This document shows positions 38,533-47,244 of a stretch of 64,000 nucleotides of DNA, one piece after another. The DNA comes from Achromobacter pulmonis (lineage in GTDB: Bacteria; Pseudomonadota; Gammaproteobacteria; Burkholderiales; Burkholderiaceae_B). A program made the translations under genes and the position numbers. Position 1 is the first letter of the stretch. Each line of letters begins with the position of its first letter. The DNA is taken from assembly GCF_902859765.1 (NCBI RefSeq), contig NZ_CADIJV010000024.1, forward strand, positions 1 to 64,000, written 5' to 3'. The notes under the pieces are model-generated. The model was not told the origin of the DNA, made no database searches, and saw only the letters and a list, made by a program, of their open reading frames with translations.

Positions 38533-40401
38533 ATGGCAACCATGGACCCCAAACGCGTCGTCCAGGTCAATGACCTGACCGTGCGCTTCAAAACCCCCGA
38601 GCGTGTCGTCGAAGCGGTGCGCAACGTGTCGTTCCACGTCGATCGCGGCGAAACCCTGGCGATCGTGGGCGAGTCCGGCTCGGGCAAGTCGGTCACTTCG
38701 CTGGCGCTGATGCGCCTGGTGGAATACGGCGGCGGCCGCATCGTCAACGGCGGCATGTTGCTGCGCCGGCGCAACGGCGAGGTGCTGGATCTGGTCAACG
38801 CGCCCGACAGCACGCTGCAACGCGTGCGCGGCGCCGACGTGGCCATGATCTTCCAGGAGCCGATGACCTCGCTCAACCCCAGCTTCACGGCCGGCAGCCA
38901 GATCGCCGAGGCGTTGCAACTGCACCAGGGACTGGATGCGTCCGCGGCGCGCGCCGAGACGCTGCGCATGCTCGAGCGTGTGCGCATCCCCGAGGCCCGC
39001 GCCATTCTCGACCGCTATCCGCACCAGCTGTCCGGCGGCATGCGCCAGCGCGTCATGATCGCCATGGCGCTGTCATGCAAGCCGCAGCTGCTGATCGCCG
39101 ACGAACCCACCACGGCCCTGGACGTCACCATCCAGGCCCAGATCCTGCAACTGATCCGCCAGCTGCAGGAAGAAATGGACATGGGCGTCATCTTCATCAC
39201 CCACGACATGGGCGTGGTGGCCGAAGTGGCCGACCGCGTTCTGGTGATGTACCGCGGCGACAAGGTCGAGGAGGGCGGTTCCGACGAACTCTTCGCACAG
39301 CCGCGGCATGCCTACACCCGCGCCCTGCTGTCGGCCGTGCCGCGCCTGGGCGCCATGCACGGCACCGACGAGCCGGCCCCATTCCCGCTGCTCAAGGTCG
39401 AGGACGCCGCGCGCCAGGCCGAGCCGGCGCCCGCGCCGATGGCCTTGCCTTCCACCGTGCGCCGCGACAATGGCCCGGTGCTGAAGGTGCGTGACCTGAC
39501 CACCAGCTTCGATATCACCGGCGGTATTTTCGGGCGGGTGCAAAAGCGCGTGCACGCGGTCGAAAAGGTCAGCTTCGATCTTTACCCTGGCGAAACGCTG
39601 TCGCTGGTGGGCGAGTCCGGCTGCGGCAAGACCACCACCGGCCGTTCGCTGCTGCAACTGGTCAAGAGCAAGAGCGGTTCGATCGAGTTCGACGGCCAGA
39701 ACATCGGCGCGCTGCGCGGCAGCGCCATGCAGACGCTGCGCCGCCATATCCAGTTCATCTTCCAGGACCCGTTCGCCTCGCTCGATCCGCGCATGACGGT
39801 CGGCTACTCCATCATGGAGCCGCTGTTGATCCACCGCGTCGCCAGCGGCGCGAAGGCCGAGGAACGGGTGCGCTGGCTGATGGACAAGTGTGGCCTGGCG
39901 CCCGAGATGATCGACCGCTATCCGCACGAGTTCTCCGGCGGCCAGCGCCAGCGCATCTGCATCGCGCGCGCCCTGGCCCTGAACCCGAAAGTGGTGATCG
40001 CCGACGAATCGGTGTCGGCGCTGGACGTGTCGATCCAGGCGCAGATCGTCAACCTGCTGCTGGACCTGCAGCGCGAGCTGGGCGTGTCGTTCCTGTTCAT
40101 TTCGCACGACATGGCGGTGGTCGAGCGCGTCAGCCATCGCGTGGCGGTGATGTACCTGGGGCAGATCGTCGAGATCGGCCCGCGCCGCGCCATCTTCGAG
40201 AATCCGCAGCATCCCTACACCAGGAAGCTGATGGCGGCGGTGCCGATCGCCGATCCGCAGCGCCGCCACCGCGAGCGCTCGCTGCTGGTCGACGAGATCC
40301 CCAGCCCGATGCGCAAGCTGGGCGACGATCCGCTGGTCGAGCCGCTGGTGCAGGTCGGGGAAGGGCACTTCGTTGCGCGCCATTCGGTCGGCGTGTACTG
40401 A
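38533..40401 (+). CDS. ABC importer ATPase with two fused nucleotide-binding domains (GsiA type)
   Basis: The 622-residue protein joins DppD-like and DppF-like ATPases in one chain, as in GsiA. Domain 1 (about 1-260) has Walker A GESGSGKS and signature LSGGMRQR; domain 2 (about 310-570) has Walker A GESGCGKT and signature FSGGQRQR. Both Walker B motifs are intact ([24 protein letters not shown], where Glu precedes Ser). A Pro/Ala linker at about 280-305 joins the halves. It energises the two upstream permeases. This is the last gene of the ggt operon, followed by a long hairpin. Confidence 0.9.
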   Translation: MATMDPKRVVQVNDLTVRFKTPERVVEAVRNVSFHVDRGETLAIVGESGSGKSVTSLALMRLVEYGGGRIVNGGMLLRRRNGEVLDLVNAPDSTLQRVRGADVAMIFQEPMTSLNPSFTAGSQIAEALQLHQGLDASAARAETLRMLERVRIPEARAILDRYPHQLSGGMRQRVMIAMALSCKPQLLIADEPTTALDVTIQAQILQLIRQLQEEMDMGVIFITHDMGVVAEVADRVLVMYRGDKVEEGGSDELFAQPRHAYTRALLSAVPRLGAMHGTDEPAPFPLLKVEDAARQAEPAPAPMALPSTVRRDNGPVLKVRDLTTSFDITGGIFGRVQKRVHAVEKVSFDLYPGETLSLVGESGCGKTTTGRSLLQLVKSKSGSIEFDGQNIGALRGSAMQTLRRHIQFIFQDPFASLDPRMTVGYSIMEPLLIHRVASGAKAEERVRWLMDKCGLAPEMIDRYPHEFSGGQRQRICIARALALNPKVVIADESVSALDVSIQAQIVNLLLDLQRELGVSFLFISHDMAVVERVSHRVAVMYLGQIVEIGPRRAIFENPQHPYTRKLMAAVPIADPQRRHRERSLLVDEIPSPMRKLGDDPLVEPLVQVGEGHFVARHSVGVY

Positions 40402-40407
40402 AGCACG

Positions 40408-40442
40408 GCGTGTCCGCCCGCCTCGCGGGTGGACGGACACGC
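40408..40442 (+). terminator. Hairpin at the end of the ggt/ABC operon (no U-run)
   Basis: GCGTGTCCG (40408-40416) pairs with CGGACACGC (40434-40442), and an inner CCCGC/GCGGG stem extends it with a 4-base bulge. It lies 7 bases after the ATPase stop. The lack of a T tract leaves its efficiency open. Confidence 0.45.
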
Positions 40443-40509
40443 GGTTGGCGCCGCAGGCGGTATCATGGCGGGCTTCAGTCATTTGCCCCCATTCAACGGA
40501 TTTTTCGCC

Positions 40510-41046
40510 ATGGCCCTGCGCGCCACCATCTACAAGGCCGAGCTCAACGTCGCCGACACCGATCGCCACTACTACGGCAGCCATTCGCTGACCGTCGCCC
40601 GCCATCCCTCGGAGACCGACGAGCGCATGATGGTGCGGCTGGTGGCCCACGCCTTGAACGCGCAGGAAGAACTGGCCTTCACCAAGGGCCTGAGCGACAC
40701 CGACGAGCCGGACCTGTGGGTCAAGGATCTGACCGGCGCCATCACCCTGTGGATCGAGGTCGGCCAGCCCGAAGAGCGCCGCATCCTGCGCGCCTGCGGC
40801 CGCGCCGAGCAGGTCATCGTCTACTGCTACGGCGGCTCGGCCAGCAAGATCTGGTGGGACGGCGTGCGCAACAAACTCGAACGCACCCGCAATCTCAAGG
40901 TCATCAACCTGCCGTCCGAGCAGACCCGCGCGCTGGCCGGGCTGGCCGAACGCACCATGCAGCTGAACGCCAACATTTCCGACGGCGTGGTGTATTTCTC
41001 CGCTGACAAGGGCGAGGTCAGCATCGAACCCGAAGTCTGGCGCTGA
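40510..41046 (+). CDS. yaeQ: YaeQ family protein
   Basis: The 178-residue cytosolic protein begins MALRATIYKAELNVADTDRHYYG, diagnostic for YaeQ, whose fold is related to PD-(D/E)xK nucleases. The pattern HPSETDERMMVRLVAHAL and DLTGAITLWIEVGQPEERR holds the nuclease-like core with E and Q-x-E residues. E. coli YaeQ has been linked to suppression of RfaH loss, but the biochemical role is unsettled. An in-frame start at 40429 would add an unconserved extension. It appears to be a single-gene unit. Confidence 0.9.
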   Translation: MALRATIYKAELNVADTDRHYYGSHSLTVARHPSETDERMMVRLVAHALNAQEELAFTKGLSDTDEPDLWVKDLTGAITLWIEVGQPEERRILRACGRAEQVIVYCYGGSASKIWWDGVRNKLERTRNLKVINLPSEQTRALAGLAERTMQLNANISDGVVYFSADKGEVSIEPEVWR

Positions 41047-41125
41047 TGCCGCCAGGCCAGGCGCCACCGCGGCCGACAATCAGACGTGTTCGGTCACGCT
41101 GCGCAGCATCGATCCGCCGGCGCCG

Positions 41126-41428
41126 ATGGGTGAGCAGGCCGCCATCCTGCCTGAAGCCGACTGGGCCCTGATCTATTCCAACCAGCAGGTGAACGTGCTC
41201 GAGAACGGGGTGTCCACCCTGGCCGGGCTGCCGGCGCACCAGGCGCTGCTGGCCTTGACCCAGGGTGACGACCGCCAGGTGGCGCTGGTGCGGCTGCGGA
41301 TGGCGGACGACTACACCTGGTCCCTCATGTGTTCGGCCAGGGCCTACCATCCTGGCGTGGCCAGGGAGGGCTTCGACCGTATGGCCGGAACGTTCCGCAA
41401 GGTGCTGGACAGCTTCAGCGCGCCCTGA
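41126..41428 (+). CDS. Hypothetical protein, possibly 5'-truncated
   Basis: A 100-residue frame starting at the only in-frame Met (41126) has no evident ribosome-binding site. The frame stays open upstream to at least 41066 without another ATG, so the N-terminus may be lost or may use a non-ATG start. Residues such as DWALIYSNQQVNVLENGVSTLAGLP and DDYTWSLMCSARAYHP, described in pieces, look like a folded domain rather than noise. No signal peptide or known motif is seen. It could be the C-terminal remnant of a longer, perhaps exported, protein. No function is suggested. Confidence 0.45.
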   Translation: MGEQAAILPEADWALIYSNQQVNVLENGVSTLAGLPAHQALLALTQGDDRQVALVRLRMADDYTWSLMCSARAYHPGVAREGFDRMAGTFRKVLDSFSAP

Positions 41429-41518
41429 AACGGGGGCGTTCCGGCCGCGCCGACAGGCATCCCCGGGACGGATCGTGCGCCGCAACAAAAAAAACGTGCA
41501 AAGCGGTTTCGGCGGGTT

Positions 41519-41537
41519 TATATTATGATCATCATAT
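41519..41537. promoter_or_regulatory. Palindromic operator upstream of the TetR gene
   Basis: TATTATGATCATCATATT differs at one position from the perfect palindrome found upstream of the SDR gene at 42196-42221. It overlaps a -10-like TATATT (41519-41524) 28 bases before the TetR start, so binding would repress transcription. Autoregulation is inferred. Confidence 0.7.
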
Positions 41538-41552
41538 TCAGGAGCCCAGACC

Positions 41553-42152
41553 ATGGCCGGCCCCGCTTCCCGTAAAGAGATTTCCCACGACCGTATCGTG
41601 GAAGCGGCCGCGCGCGCGATCCGGCGGGTCGGTTACGCTGGCGTCGGCGTGGCCGACGTCATGAAGGAAGCCGGGCTCACGCACGGCGGCTTCTACGCGC
41701 ATTTCCCGTCGCGCGATGCCATGCTGGTGGCGGCGATGGAGCGCGCCGGCCGGGACGGCGCGGCGCGCATGGCGCAGGGCGTGGCGCGGCGCCAGGCCGA
41801 GGGCGCCAGTCCGTTGCGCGCCCTGGTCGAAAGCTATCTGTCCGAGGCCCACCTGCTCAATTGCGAAGCCGGCTGCCCGGTCTCGGCGCTGGCCTCGGAG
41901 ATACCGCGCCAGTCGCCCGAGGTCCGTGACATATCGGCCAGCCGGGTGACGGGTCTGGTGGGCGTGGTACAGCAGGCGCTGCCAGCCGGCGCGGGTCCGC
42001 ACGCCGCGATGGCGATCACCAGCAGCCTGGTGGGCGCCATGCAACTGGCTCGCGCGCTCGGCGACAATGCGCAGGGCCGGGCCATGCTGGCGGCCGCGCG
42101 CCAGTCCATCCTGGAGCAATACGACAGCGAGGGGCGTCCGGCCATCCGTTGA
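41553..42152 (+). CDS. TetR-family transcriptional regulator
   Basis: The 199-residue repressor has an N-terminal helix-turn-helix at about residues 14-58 (DRIVEAAARAIRRVGYAGVGV, then EAGLTHGGFYAHFPSRDAML). The variable ligand domain follows and carries LLNCEAGCPVSALASE, a pattern shared with TetR proteins that control SDR and efflux genes. The same palindromic operator occurs in front of this gene and of the following SDR gene, so it very probably represses both. The inducer is unknown; an electrophile, drug or aromatic compound would fit the SDR/MFS context. Confidence 0.9.
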   Translation: MAGPASRKEISHDRIVEAAARAIRRVGYAGVGVADVMKEAGLTHGGFYAHFPSRDAMLVAAMERAGRDGAARMAQGVARRQAEGASPLRALVESYLSEAHLLNCEAGCPVSALASEIPRQSPEVRDISASRVTGLVGVVQQALPAGAGPHAAMAITSSLVGAMQLARALGDNAQGRAMLAAARQSILEQYDSEGRPAIR

Positions 42153-42166
42153 GCATCGCTTTTTCG

Positions 42167-42189
42167 GGCCGCTGTGCGCGGCCTTTCTT
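42167..42189 (+). terminator. Terminator after the TetR gene
   Basis: GGCCGC (42167-42172) pairs with GCGGCC (42178-42183), followed by TTTCTT. The stem is short, so termination may be partial. Confidence 0.55.
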
Positions 42190-42195
42190 CATTCT

Positions 42196-42221
42196 AAAAA
42201 TATGATGATCATCATATTTTT
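42196..42221. promoter_or_regulatory. Perfect 26-bp palindromic operator upstream of the SDR gene
   Basis: AAAAATATGATGA (42196-42208) and its exact reverse complement (42209-42221) form a 26-base perfect palindrome, 60 bases before the SDR start. The core is repeated with one change upstream of the TetR gene. This is the best candidate binding site for the TetR repressor. Confidence 0.8.
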
Positions 42222-42280
42222 GTCACCCCGACCGGCATGGCCGGCCGCCGTCTGAACGCAGCACCCCAAGGAAAGACATC

Positions 42281-42979
42281 ATGGAACTGAACAACGCAAC
42301 CGTCCTCATCACCGGCGCCAACCGCGGCATCGGCCTGGCTTTCGCCCGCGAGGCGCTGGCCCGTGGCGCCCGCAAGGTCTATGCCGGCGCGCGCGATCCG
42401 GCCAGCCTCTCGCTGCCGGGCGTGCAGGCTATCAGGCTCGACGTCACCCGCGACCAGGACGTGGCCGCCGCGGCCGCGCTGGCCAAGGACGTGACGCTGG
42501 TCATCAACAACGCCGGCATCGCCGCGACCGGCGGCTTCCTGGCCGACGGCAGCATCGAGTCGGCGCGCCGCCATCTGGAAACCAATCTGCTGGGCCCGCT
42601 GCGCGTGGCGCAGGCGTTCGCGCCGGTGCTGGCGGCCAATGGCGGCGGCGCGCTGCTGAACGTGCTGTCGATCGCCAGTTGGATCAACCGGCCGTTGCTG
42701 GGCGTGTACGGCATGAGCAAATCGGCCGCCTGGGCGCTGACCAATGGCCTGCGCCACGAACTGCGCGAGCAGGGCACGCAGGTGCTGGGCCTGCACATGG
42801 GCTTTGTCGATACCGATCTGACGCGCGGCCTGGACGCGCCCAAGATCACCCCTGAATCCGTGGCGCGCCAGGCCTTCGATGCCCTCGAGGCCGGCGCCGA
42901 GGAAGTGCTGGCCGACGACGCCACGCGCCAGGTCAAGCAGGGCCTGGCGGCCGAGCCGGCCGTCTACCTGCAGGCTTGA
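42281..42979 (+). CDS. Short-chain dehydrogenase/reductase
   Basis: The 232-residue cytosolic NAD(P)-dependent oxidoreductase has the Rossmann motif TGANRGIG at residues 11-18, the structural INNAG, catalytic Ser in NVLSIASW and the YGMSK (Tyr-x3-Lys) pair. AAGGAAAGACATC gives a good ribosome-binding site. It is one of the classical SDRs of unknown substrate. The operator just upstream puts it under the TetR regulator, and the MFS transporter gene starts 56 bases downstream, so reductive detoxification followed by export is plausible. Confidence 0.9.
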   Translation: MELNNATVLITGANRGIGLAFAREALARGARKVYAGARDPASLSLPGVQAIRLDVTRDQDVAAAAALAKDVTLVINNAGIAATGGFLADGSIESARRHLETNLLGPLRVAQAFAPVLAANGGGALLNVLSIASWINRPLLGVYGMSKSAAWALTNGLRHELREQGTQVLGLHMGFVDTDLTRGLDAPKITPESVARQAFDALEAGAEEVLADDATRQVKQGLAAEPAVYLQA

Positions 42980-43035
42980 GCCGCGCACGCCACGCCTTTG
43001 CGGCCTTCCTGACTTCATCTCCGAGTTCGATCGAC

Positions 43036-44454
43036 ATGCATTCCAATACCCCTCCCGCGGCGATCCATGCCGCCGCCGCGCGCCCCGCGGCCGCATCCCC
43101 CTGGCCGGTCTTCTGGATCGCCAGCGTGGCCGTGTTCCTGGTCTCGCTGGACGCCACCATGCTCTATGCCGCGTTCGGCGCCATGCGCGCCGGCTTTCCC
43201 CAGGCCTCGGCGGCCGACATGTCGTGGGTGTTGAACGCCTACACGGTGGTCTACGCCGCCATGCTGATCCCCTCCGGCGGACTGGCCGACACGCATGGTC
43301 GCAAGCGCATGTTCATGCTCGGCGTATTGCTGTTCCTGGCGGCCTCGGCCGCCTGTGGCCTGGCCGGCAGCGTGGGCGGGCTGATCGCGGCGCGCGTGGC
43401 GCAGGCGGTCGGCGCGGCGCTGCTGACGCCGGCCTCGCTGTCGATTGTGCTGGCGGCGTTCCCGGCCTCGCAGCGCTCGGTGGCGGTGAGCCTGTGGGGC
43501 GCGGTGGCCGCGCTGGCGGCGGCGGTCGGCCCCAGCCTAGGCGCGTTCGTGGTCGATGCCGCCGGCTGGCCGTGGGCGTTCTACATCAACCTGCCGCTGG
43601 GGGCGCTGTCGCTGTGGTTCGGCGCCGGCCGGCTCAAGGAGTCGGTGCGGCCCGAAGCGCGGCGGCGCGTCGATGGCGTTGGCATGGCGCTGCTGATGGC
43701 GGGCGTGGGCGCGGTGGCGCTGTCGATCGTGCAGTCGGAATCACCGCACTGGAGTCCCGGCGAGCTGTGGATGGTGGCGGCGTTGGGGCTGGCATCGCTG
43801 GCGGCGTTCGTCGGCTGGGCGCGCGCCACACCGCACCCGCTCGTGGACCTGGCGCTGTTCAAGCACCGCACCTATCGCTACGTGAACCTGGCGACGTTCA
43901 GCTTTGGCATCGCCTTCGCCATGATGTTCTTCGCCTTCTTCTTCTACATGACCGGCGTCTGGCACTACAGCCTGCCGCGCGCCGGACTAGCCGTCACGCC
44001 GGGGCCTCTGTTGGTGATGCCGACGGCGATCATCACCGGCAGGCTCGCGGCCCGCATGGGGCATCGCCCGTTCCTGGTGGGAGGCGCCCTGGTCTATGCC
44101 ACCAGCGGCCTGTGGTTTCTGCTGGTGCCGGGCGTCGAACCGGCCTATCTGGCGCATTGGCTGCCGGGACTGTTGTTGAGCGGGCTGGGCGTGGGCATGG
44201 TGCTGCCGTCGCTGGCCGGCGCCGCGGTCAACCGCCTGCCGCCGCAGCACTACGCGGTGGGCAGCGCCGTCAACCAGGCCACGCGCCAGATCGGCGCGGT
44301 GCTGGGGGTGGCGTTGACGGTGCTGCTGCTGGGCAAGGGCACATTGAGCCACGCGGACTTCGATCCGGTGTACATCGGCCATGTCGGCCTGGCGCTGTTG
44401 ACGGGCGTGCTGTGCCTGGCGGTCGATACGCGGCCGAGGCCCGCCCATGCTTGA
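43036..44454 (+). CDS. MFS drug/solute exporter, DHA2 (EmrB/QacA) type
   Basis: The 472-residue transporter has about 14 hydrophobic segments and the DHA2 motifs WVLNAYTVVYAAMLIPSGGLAD (motif A region with GGLADTHGRKR) and a motif C-like stretch in helix 5 (GPSLGAFVVDAAGWPWAFYIN). It uses proton motive force to expel drugs or metabolites. The Met at 43036 is chosen; a TTG at 42976 overlapping the SDR stop could add 20 residues, but they are not transporter-like. Operon position after the SDR gene and TetR operator indicates co-induction. Confidence 0.88.
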   Translation: MHSNTPPAAIHAAAARPAAASPWPVFWIASVAVFLVSLDATMLYAAFGAMRAGFPQASAADMSWVLNAYTVVYAAMLIPSGGLADTHGRKRMFMLGVLLFLAASAACGLAGSVGGLIAARVAQAVGAALLTPASLSIVLAAFPASQRSVAVSLWGAVAALAAAVGPSLGAFVVDAAGWPWAFYINLPLGALSLWFGAGRLKESVRPEARRRVDGVGMALLMAGVGAVALSIVQSESPHWSPGELWMVAALGLASLAAFVGWARATPHPLVDLALFKHRTYRYVNLATFSFGIAFAMMFFAFFFYMTGVWHYSLPRAGLAVTPGPLLVMPTAIITGRLAARMGHRPFLVGGALVYATSGLWFLLVPGVEPAYLAHWLPGLLLSGLGVGMVLPSLAGAAVNRLPPQHYAVGSAVNQATRQIGAVLGVALTVLLLGKGTLSHADFDPVYIGHVGLALLTGVLCLAVDTRPRPAHA

Positions 44455-44516
44455 GCGTCGGCGCGGCGCGCGAGGGGGCGCTGGGGTGCGGCGCGCGGCC
44501 GGCCGCCGCCTCGTGG

Positions 44517-45140
44517 CTAGCGCGGCGTGCGTTGGTGTGGCACCAGCGGCGGCGCCGCGCGGCCGCTCACCAGATCCCAGAAATCGGGCAGGAAGCACTC
44601 GGCCACCAGCAGCGGCTGGCCCTGGCGCCAGAACACCGAGCGCCGCGCCCAGACCCGGTCGGCGTCGCGCGCGCGGCCATGGGCGGCCAGCGCGGCGGCT
44701 GCCGTGGCGTGAAATGGCACCGGCCAGGCCAGCCGCCGGCAGGCGAACGGCGACCGGATCACGGTGCTGTCGTGATACAGCATGTCCGCCAGAGGCCGCG
44801 TGAGAAGCCGCCGCATGCCCTGCCAGGCCCCATGCGAGGCGCGCAGCGGTGTCAGGCTGCGCGCCGGCACGCTGTCGACGCCGTCCACCGACATCAGCAC
44901 CTCGCGCACCCAGACGGGCGCGCCAGGCGCGATGCGCATGGCCCGCGCCTCGTCGGCGGGGGCGCCGTCGGCGTATTCGGCCAGCACCCGCAGGCGCACC
45001 TGGCCGACCTGGCGCAGGCCGGCGGTCAGGGCGCCGGGGCGGAACAGCCAATGGCGCTGGGAAAGGGTCAGGACGGGCGGAGCGCTGGCCAGCCAGCCGG
45101 CGGCCAGGGGAGGGCGATGTGCTGCTGCTGAGGTCATCAT
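44517..45140 (-). CDS. ubiC: Chorismate--pyruvate lyase
   Basis: UbiC makes 4-hydroxybenzoate from chorismate, the first committed step of ubiquinone synthesis. The 207-residue protein has the expected layout: [38 protein letters not shown] and [21 protein letters not shown] near the C-terminus. The ATG at 45140 is followed by a second Met at 45137; either may be used. No other ubiquinone gene is adjacent. It is divergent from the pseudouridine synthase gene. Confidence 0.87.
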   Translation of the reverse strand: MMTSAAAHRPPLAAGWLASAPPVLTLSQRHWLFRPGALTAGLRQVGQVRLRVLAEYADGAPADEARAMRIAPGAPVWVREVLMSVDGVDSVPARSLTPLRASHGAWQGMRRLLTRPLADMLYHDSTVIRSPFACRRLAWPVPFHATAAAALAAHGRARDADRVWARRSVFWRQGQPLLVAECFLPDFWDLVSGRAAPPLVPHQRTPR

Positions 45141-45193
45141 GGCTGCGTATTATGCCAAGGCCGGCGCCAGGGCCTGCGCATACAATACCGCCC

Positions 45194-45925
45194 ATGGAAA
45201 AAGTACGAATCTCCAAGCTCATGTCCGAGCGTGGACTCTGTTCGCGCCGCGAGGCCGACAGCTATATCGAGCGCGGCTGGGTGCGGGTCGACGGCGAAGT
45301 GGTGTCCGAACTGGGCGCGCGCGCCTTCCCGAACCAGGTCATCACCCTGGAACGCGCCGCGCAGGCGCGCCAGACCTCGCGCGTCACCATCCTCATCAAC
45401 AAGCCGGTGGGCTATGTCTCGGGCCAGGCCGAAAAGGGCTACACGCCCGCGGTCGCCCTGATCGACGCGCGTTCGCGCTTTGCCGGCGACCGCAGTCCGC
45501 AGCGCTTCGAGCGCGGCCACCTGGACGGCCTGGCCGTGGCCGGACGGCTGGACATCGATTCGCAGGGCCTGCTGGTGCTGACGCAGGACGGCCGCGTGGC
45601 CAAGCTGCTGATCGGCGAGGACTCCAGCATCGACAAGGAATACCTGGTGCGGGTGCAGGGCGAGCTGTCCGAGAACGGCCTGGCGCTGCTCAACCATGGC
45701 CTGTCGCTGGACGGCAAGGCGCTCAAGCCGGCCCAGGTGCGCTGGCAGAATCACGACCAGTTGCGTTTCGTGCTGCGCGAGGGCAAGAAGCGCCAGATCC
45801 GCCGCATGTGCGAACTGGTGGGCCTGAAAGTGGTCGGCCTGAAGCGTGTGCGCATTGGCCGCGTGGCCCTGGGCGACCTGCCGCTGGGACAGTGGCGCTA
45901 TCTGCGCGACGACGAACGCTTCTGA
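45194..45925 (+). CDS. rRNA pseudouridine synthase, RsuA/RluF family
   Basis: The 243-residue enzyme has an N-terminal S4 RNA-binding domain ([20 protein letters not shown], residues about 5-45) and a catalytic domain with the invariant Asp in [26 protein letters not shown] and [18 protein letters not shown] are further family motifs. The extra basic C-terminal features and the absence of a long tail are nearest to the RluF (23S U2604) group, but RsuA and RluB/E cannot be excluded. Its start ATG at 45194 is preceded by AATACCGCCC with no clear Shine-Dalgarno; the frame upstream overlaps the divergent ubiC gene. Confidence 0.88.
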   Translation: MEKVRISKLMSERGLCSRREADSYIERGWVRVDGEVVSELGARAFPNQVITLERAAQARQTSRVTILINKPVGYVSGQAEKGYTPAVALIDARSRFAGDRSPQRFERGHLDGLAVAGRLDIDSQGLLVLTQDGRVAKLLIGEDSSIDKEYLVRVQGELSENGLALLNHGLSLDGKALKPAQVRWQNHDQLRFVLREGKKRQIRRMCELVGLKVVGLKRVRIGRVALGDLPLGQWRYLRDDERF

Positions 45926-46011
45926 CCGGGGCGGGCGCGATGCGCCACCCGCCCGGCGCAGCGGCGGCCGCCGGCCATACACAAATTTTTCAGTCTGTTT
46001 CCGGCCGCCCT

Positions 46012-46935
46012 TCATTTCATGAATGGCGCGGTATCCTTCGCCTGCCCGCCGCCGCACAGACGCTCCATCAGAAACTCGATGAAGATCCGGGTCTTGGCGG
46101 GCAGCAGCCGGGTCTCGGTGACGGCATAGACCGGGAACGGGCCCAGTTGCCAGTCCGGCAGGACGCGGCGCAACTGGCCCGACTTCTGCTCGGCGGTCTG
46201 GCCGCCGACCAGCACGGTGATGCCCGCGCCCAGCATCGCCAGGCGCCGGGCCATCGCCACGCCGTTGACGGAAAAGCGGTTGCCGGGCGTGAATTCGATG
46301 TGCTGGTCGCCGCTGTTGAGCGGCCAGCGCGTCACGCGCCCGGCGCCTTCGGCGCGGAATTCGATGCACTCGTGGCGGGTCAGATCGCTGGGGTGCCTCG
46401 GTTCTCCGTGCTTCTCCAGGTATTCGCGCGAGGCGTACAGGTGGGCCGGCAGCATGCCCAGCAGCCTGGCAATCTGCGTCGAGTCGGGCAGTTCGCCGAT
46501 CTCGATGGAAATATCGCAGGTCTGGAACACGCGTTGCGCGTGGTCGGGATTGGCAAGATCCAGGAAAAAGGTGACGTCGGGATAGCGGCGCGAAAATTCC
46601 ATGAACGATTCAGCCAGGAAATCCGTGCCGAAATCCGCCGGCATGTTCACCCGCAGCGGGCCCGACGGCGTGTCGACCAGCTTCTGCAGTTCTTCGTGGG
46701 CGATCTGGGCTTCGGCCACGATGCGCTGGCAGCGTTCGAAGTACAGACGGCCGGCGTCGGTCAGCTCCACCTTGCGGGTGGTGCGGCTGAGCAGGCGCAG
46801 GCCGACCGAACGTTCCAGTTCGGCCACCTGGCGGGACAGTGTCGATTTGGGCACCCCCAGGGCGGCCGCCGCACGGCTGAAACTGTGCGTCTTGGCCACC
46901 TCCACGAAGAGTTCCATGCCTTGTAAGCGTTTCAT
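46012..46935 (-). CDS. LysR-family regulator divergent from the RND pump
   Basis: The 307-residue LysR protein has a winged-helix N-terminus (MELFVEVAKTHSFSRAAAALG) and an effector-binding domain with NRFSVNGVAMARRLAMLGAGI typical of the large CrgA/AaeR-like subgroup. It is divergent from the efflux operon across a 309-base region, so it probably regulates it. The inducer is not known. A Met at 46917 is an alternative start that still includes the helix-turn-helix. Confidence 0.88.
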   Translation of the reverse strand: MKRLQGMELFVEVAKTHSFSRAAAALGVPKSTLSRQVAELERSVGLRLLSRTTRKVELTDAGRLYFERCQRIVAEAQIAHEELQKLVDTPSGPLRVNMPADFGTDFLAESFMEFSRRYPDVTFFLDLANPDHAQRVFQTCDISIEIGELPDSTQIARLLGMLPAHLYASREYLEKHGEPRHPSDLTRHECIEFRAEGAGRVTRWPLNSGDQHIEFTPGNRFSVNGVAMARRLAMLGAGITVLVGGQTAEQKSGQLRRVLPDWQLGPFPVYAVTETRLLPAKTRIFIEFLMERLCGGGQAKDTAPFMK

Positions 46936-47043
46936 GACAGGGATTCTGTCACACGATGGGCTGAATTATTGTCCCATTTCTGGAATGATGTTTTCTCAAT
47001 ATGCCTCTTTGTTTCTCGGGCGGGATAACGCAAAATGCCGATT

Positions 47044-47054
47044 CTGCATTGCAG
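47044..47054. promoter_or_regulatory. Palindrome in the LysR/efflux intergenic region
   Basis: CTGCA-T-TGCAG is a short perfect palindrome in the 309-base divergent region. It could be part of a LysR site, but no classical T-N11-A block was convincing. Confidence 0.3.
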
Positions 47055-47114
47055 CATAGTGTCGAAGCCCTGCCTGAATGTCTGAGGCGAAACCACACCC
47101 CAGTCAATCCTCAC

Positions 47115-47180
47115 GAGCCGAACCGATGCGTGGTTCGGCTCACGCCGCGGTTGCCGCCGGGTTTCCGGCGGCAACCGCGG
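47115..47180 (+). other. Two tandem hairpins in the leader of the efflux operon
   Basis: The first stem is GAGCCGAACC (47115-47124) with GGTTCGGCTC (47132-47141), 10 bp. The second is a perfect 16-bp stem (47145-47160 with 47165-47180) around the tetraloop GTTT. They lie 65-130 bases before the axyA start, followed by a TTTTT at 47224-47229. The arrangement suggests an attenuator or structured 5' leader, or the terminator of an unseen short transcript. Confidence 0.7.
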
Positions 47181-47244
47181 TCTCGCTGCGGGCGCCGGCC
47201 CGGCGGGCGGGCGCGAGGGCTACCTTTTTAGTTGGAAATCGGGA

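Noticed and set aside
42976-43035. TTG start for the MFS gene overlapping the SDR stop
   Set aside because: It would add a non-hydrophobic, unconserved-looking extension; the Met at 43036 is simpler, although it lacks a strong ribosome-binding site.
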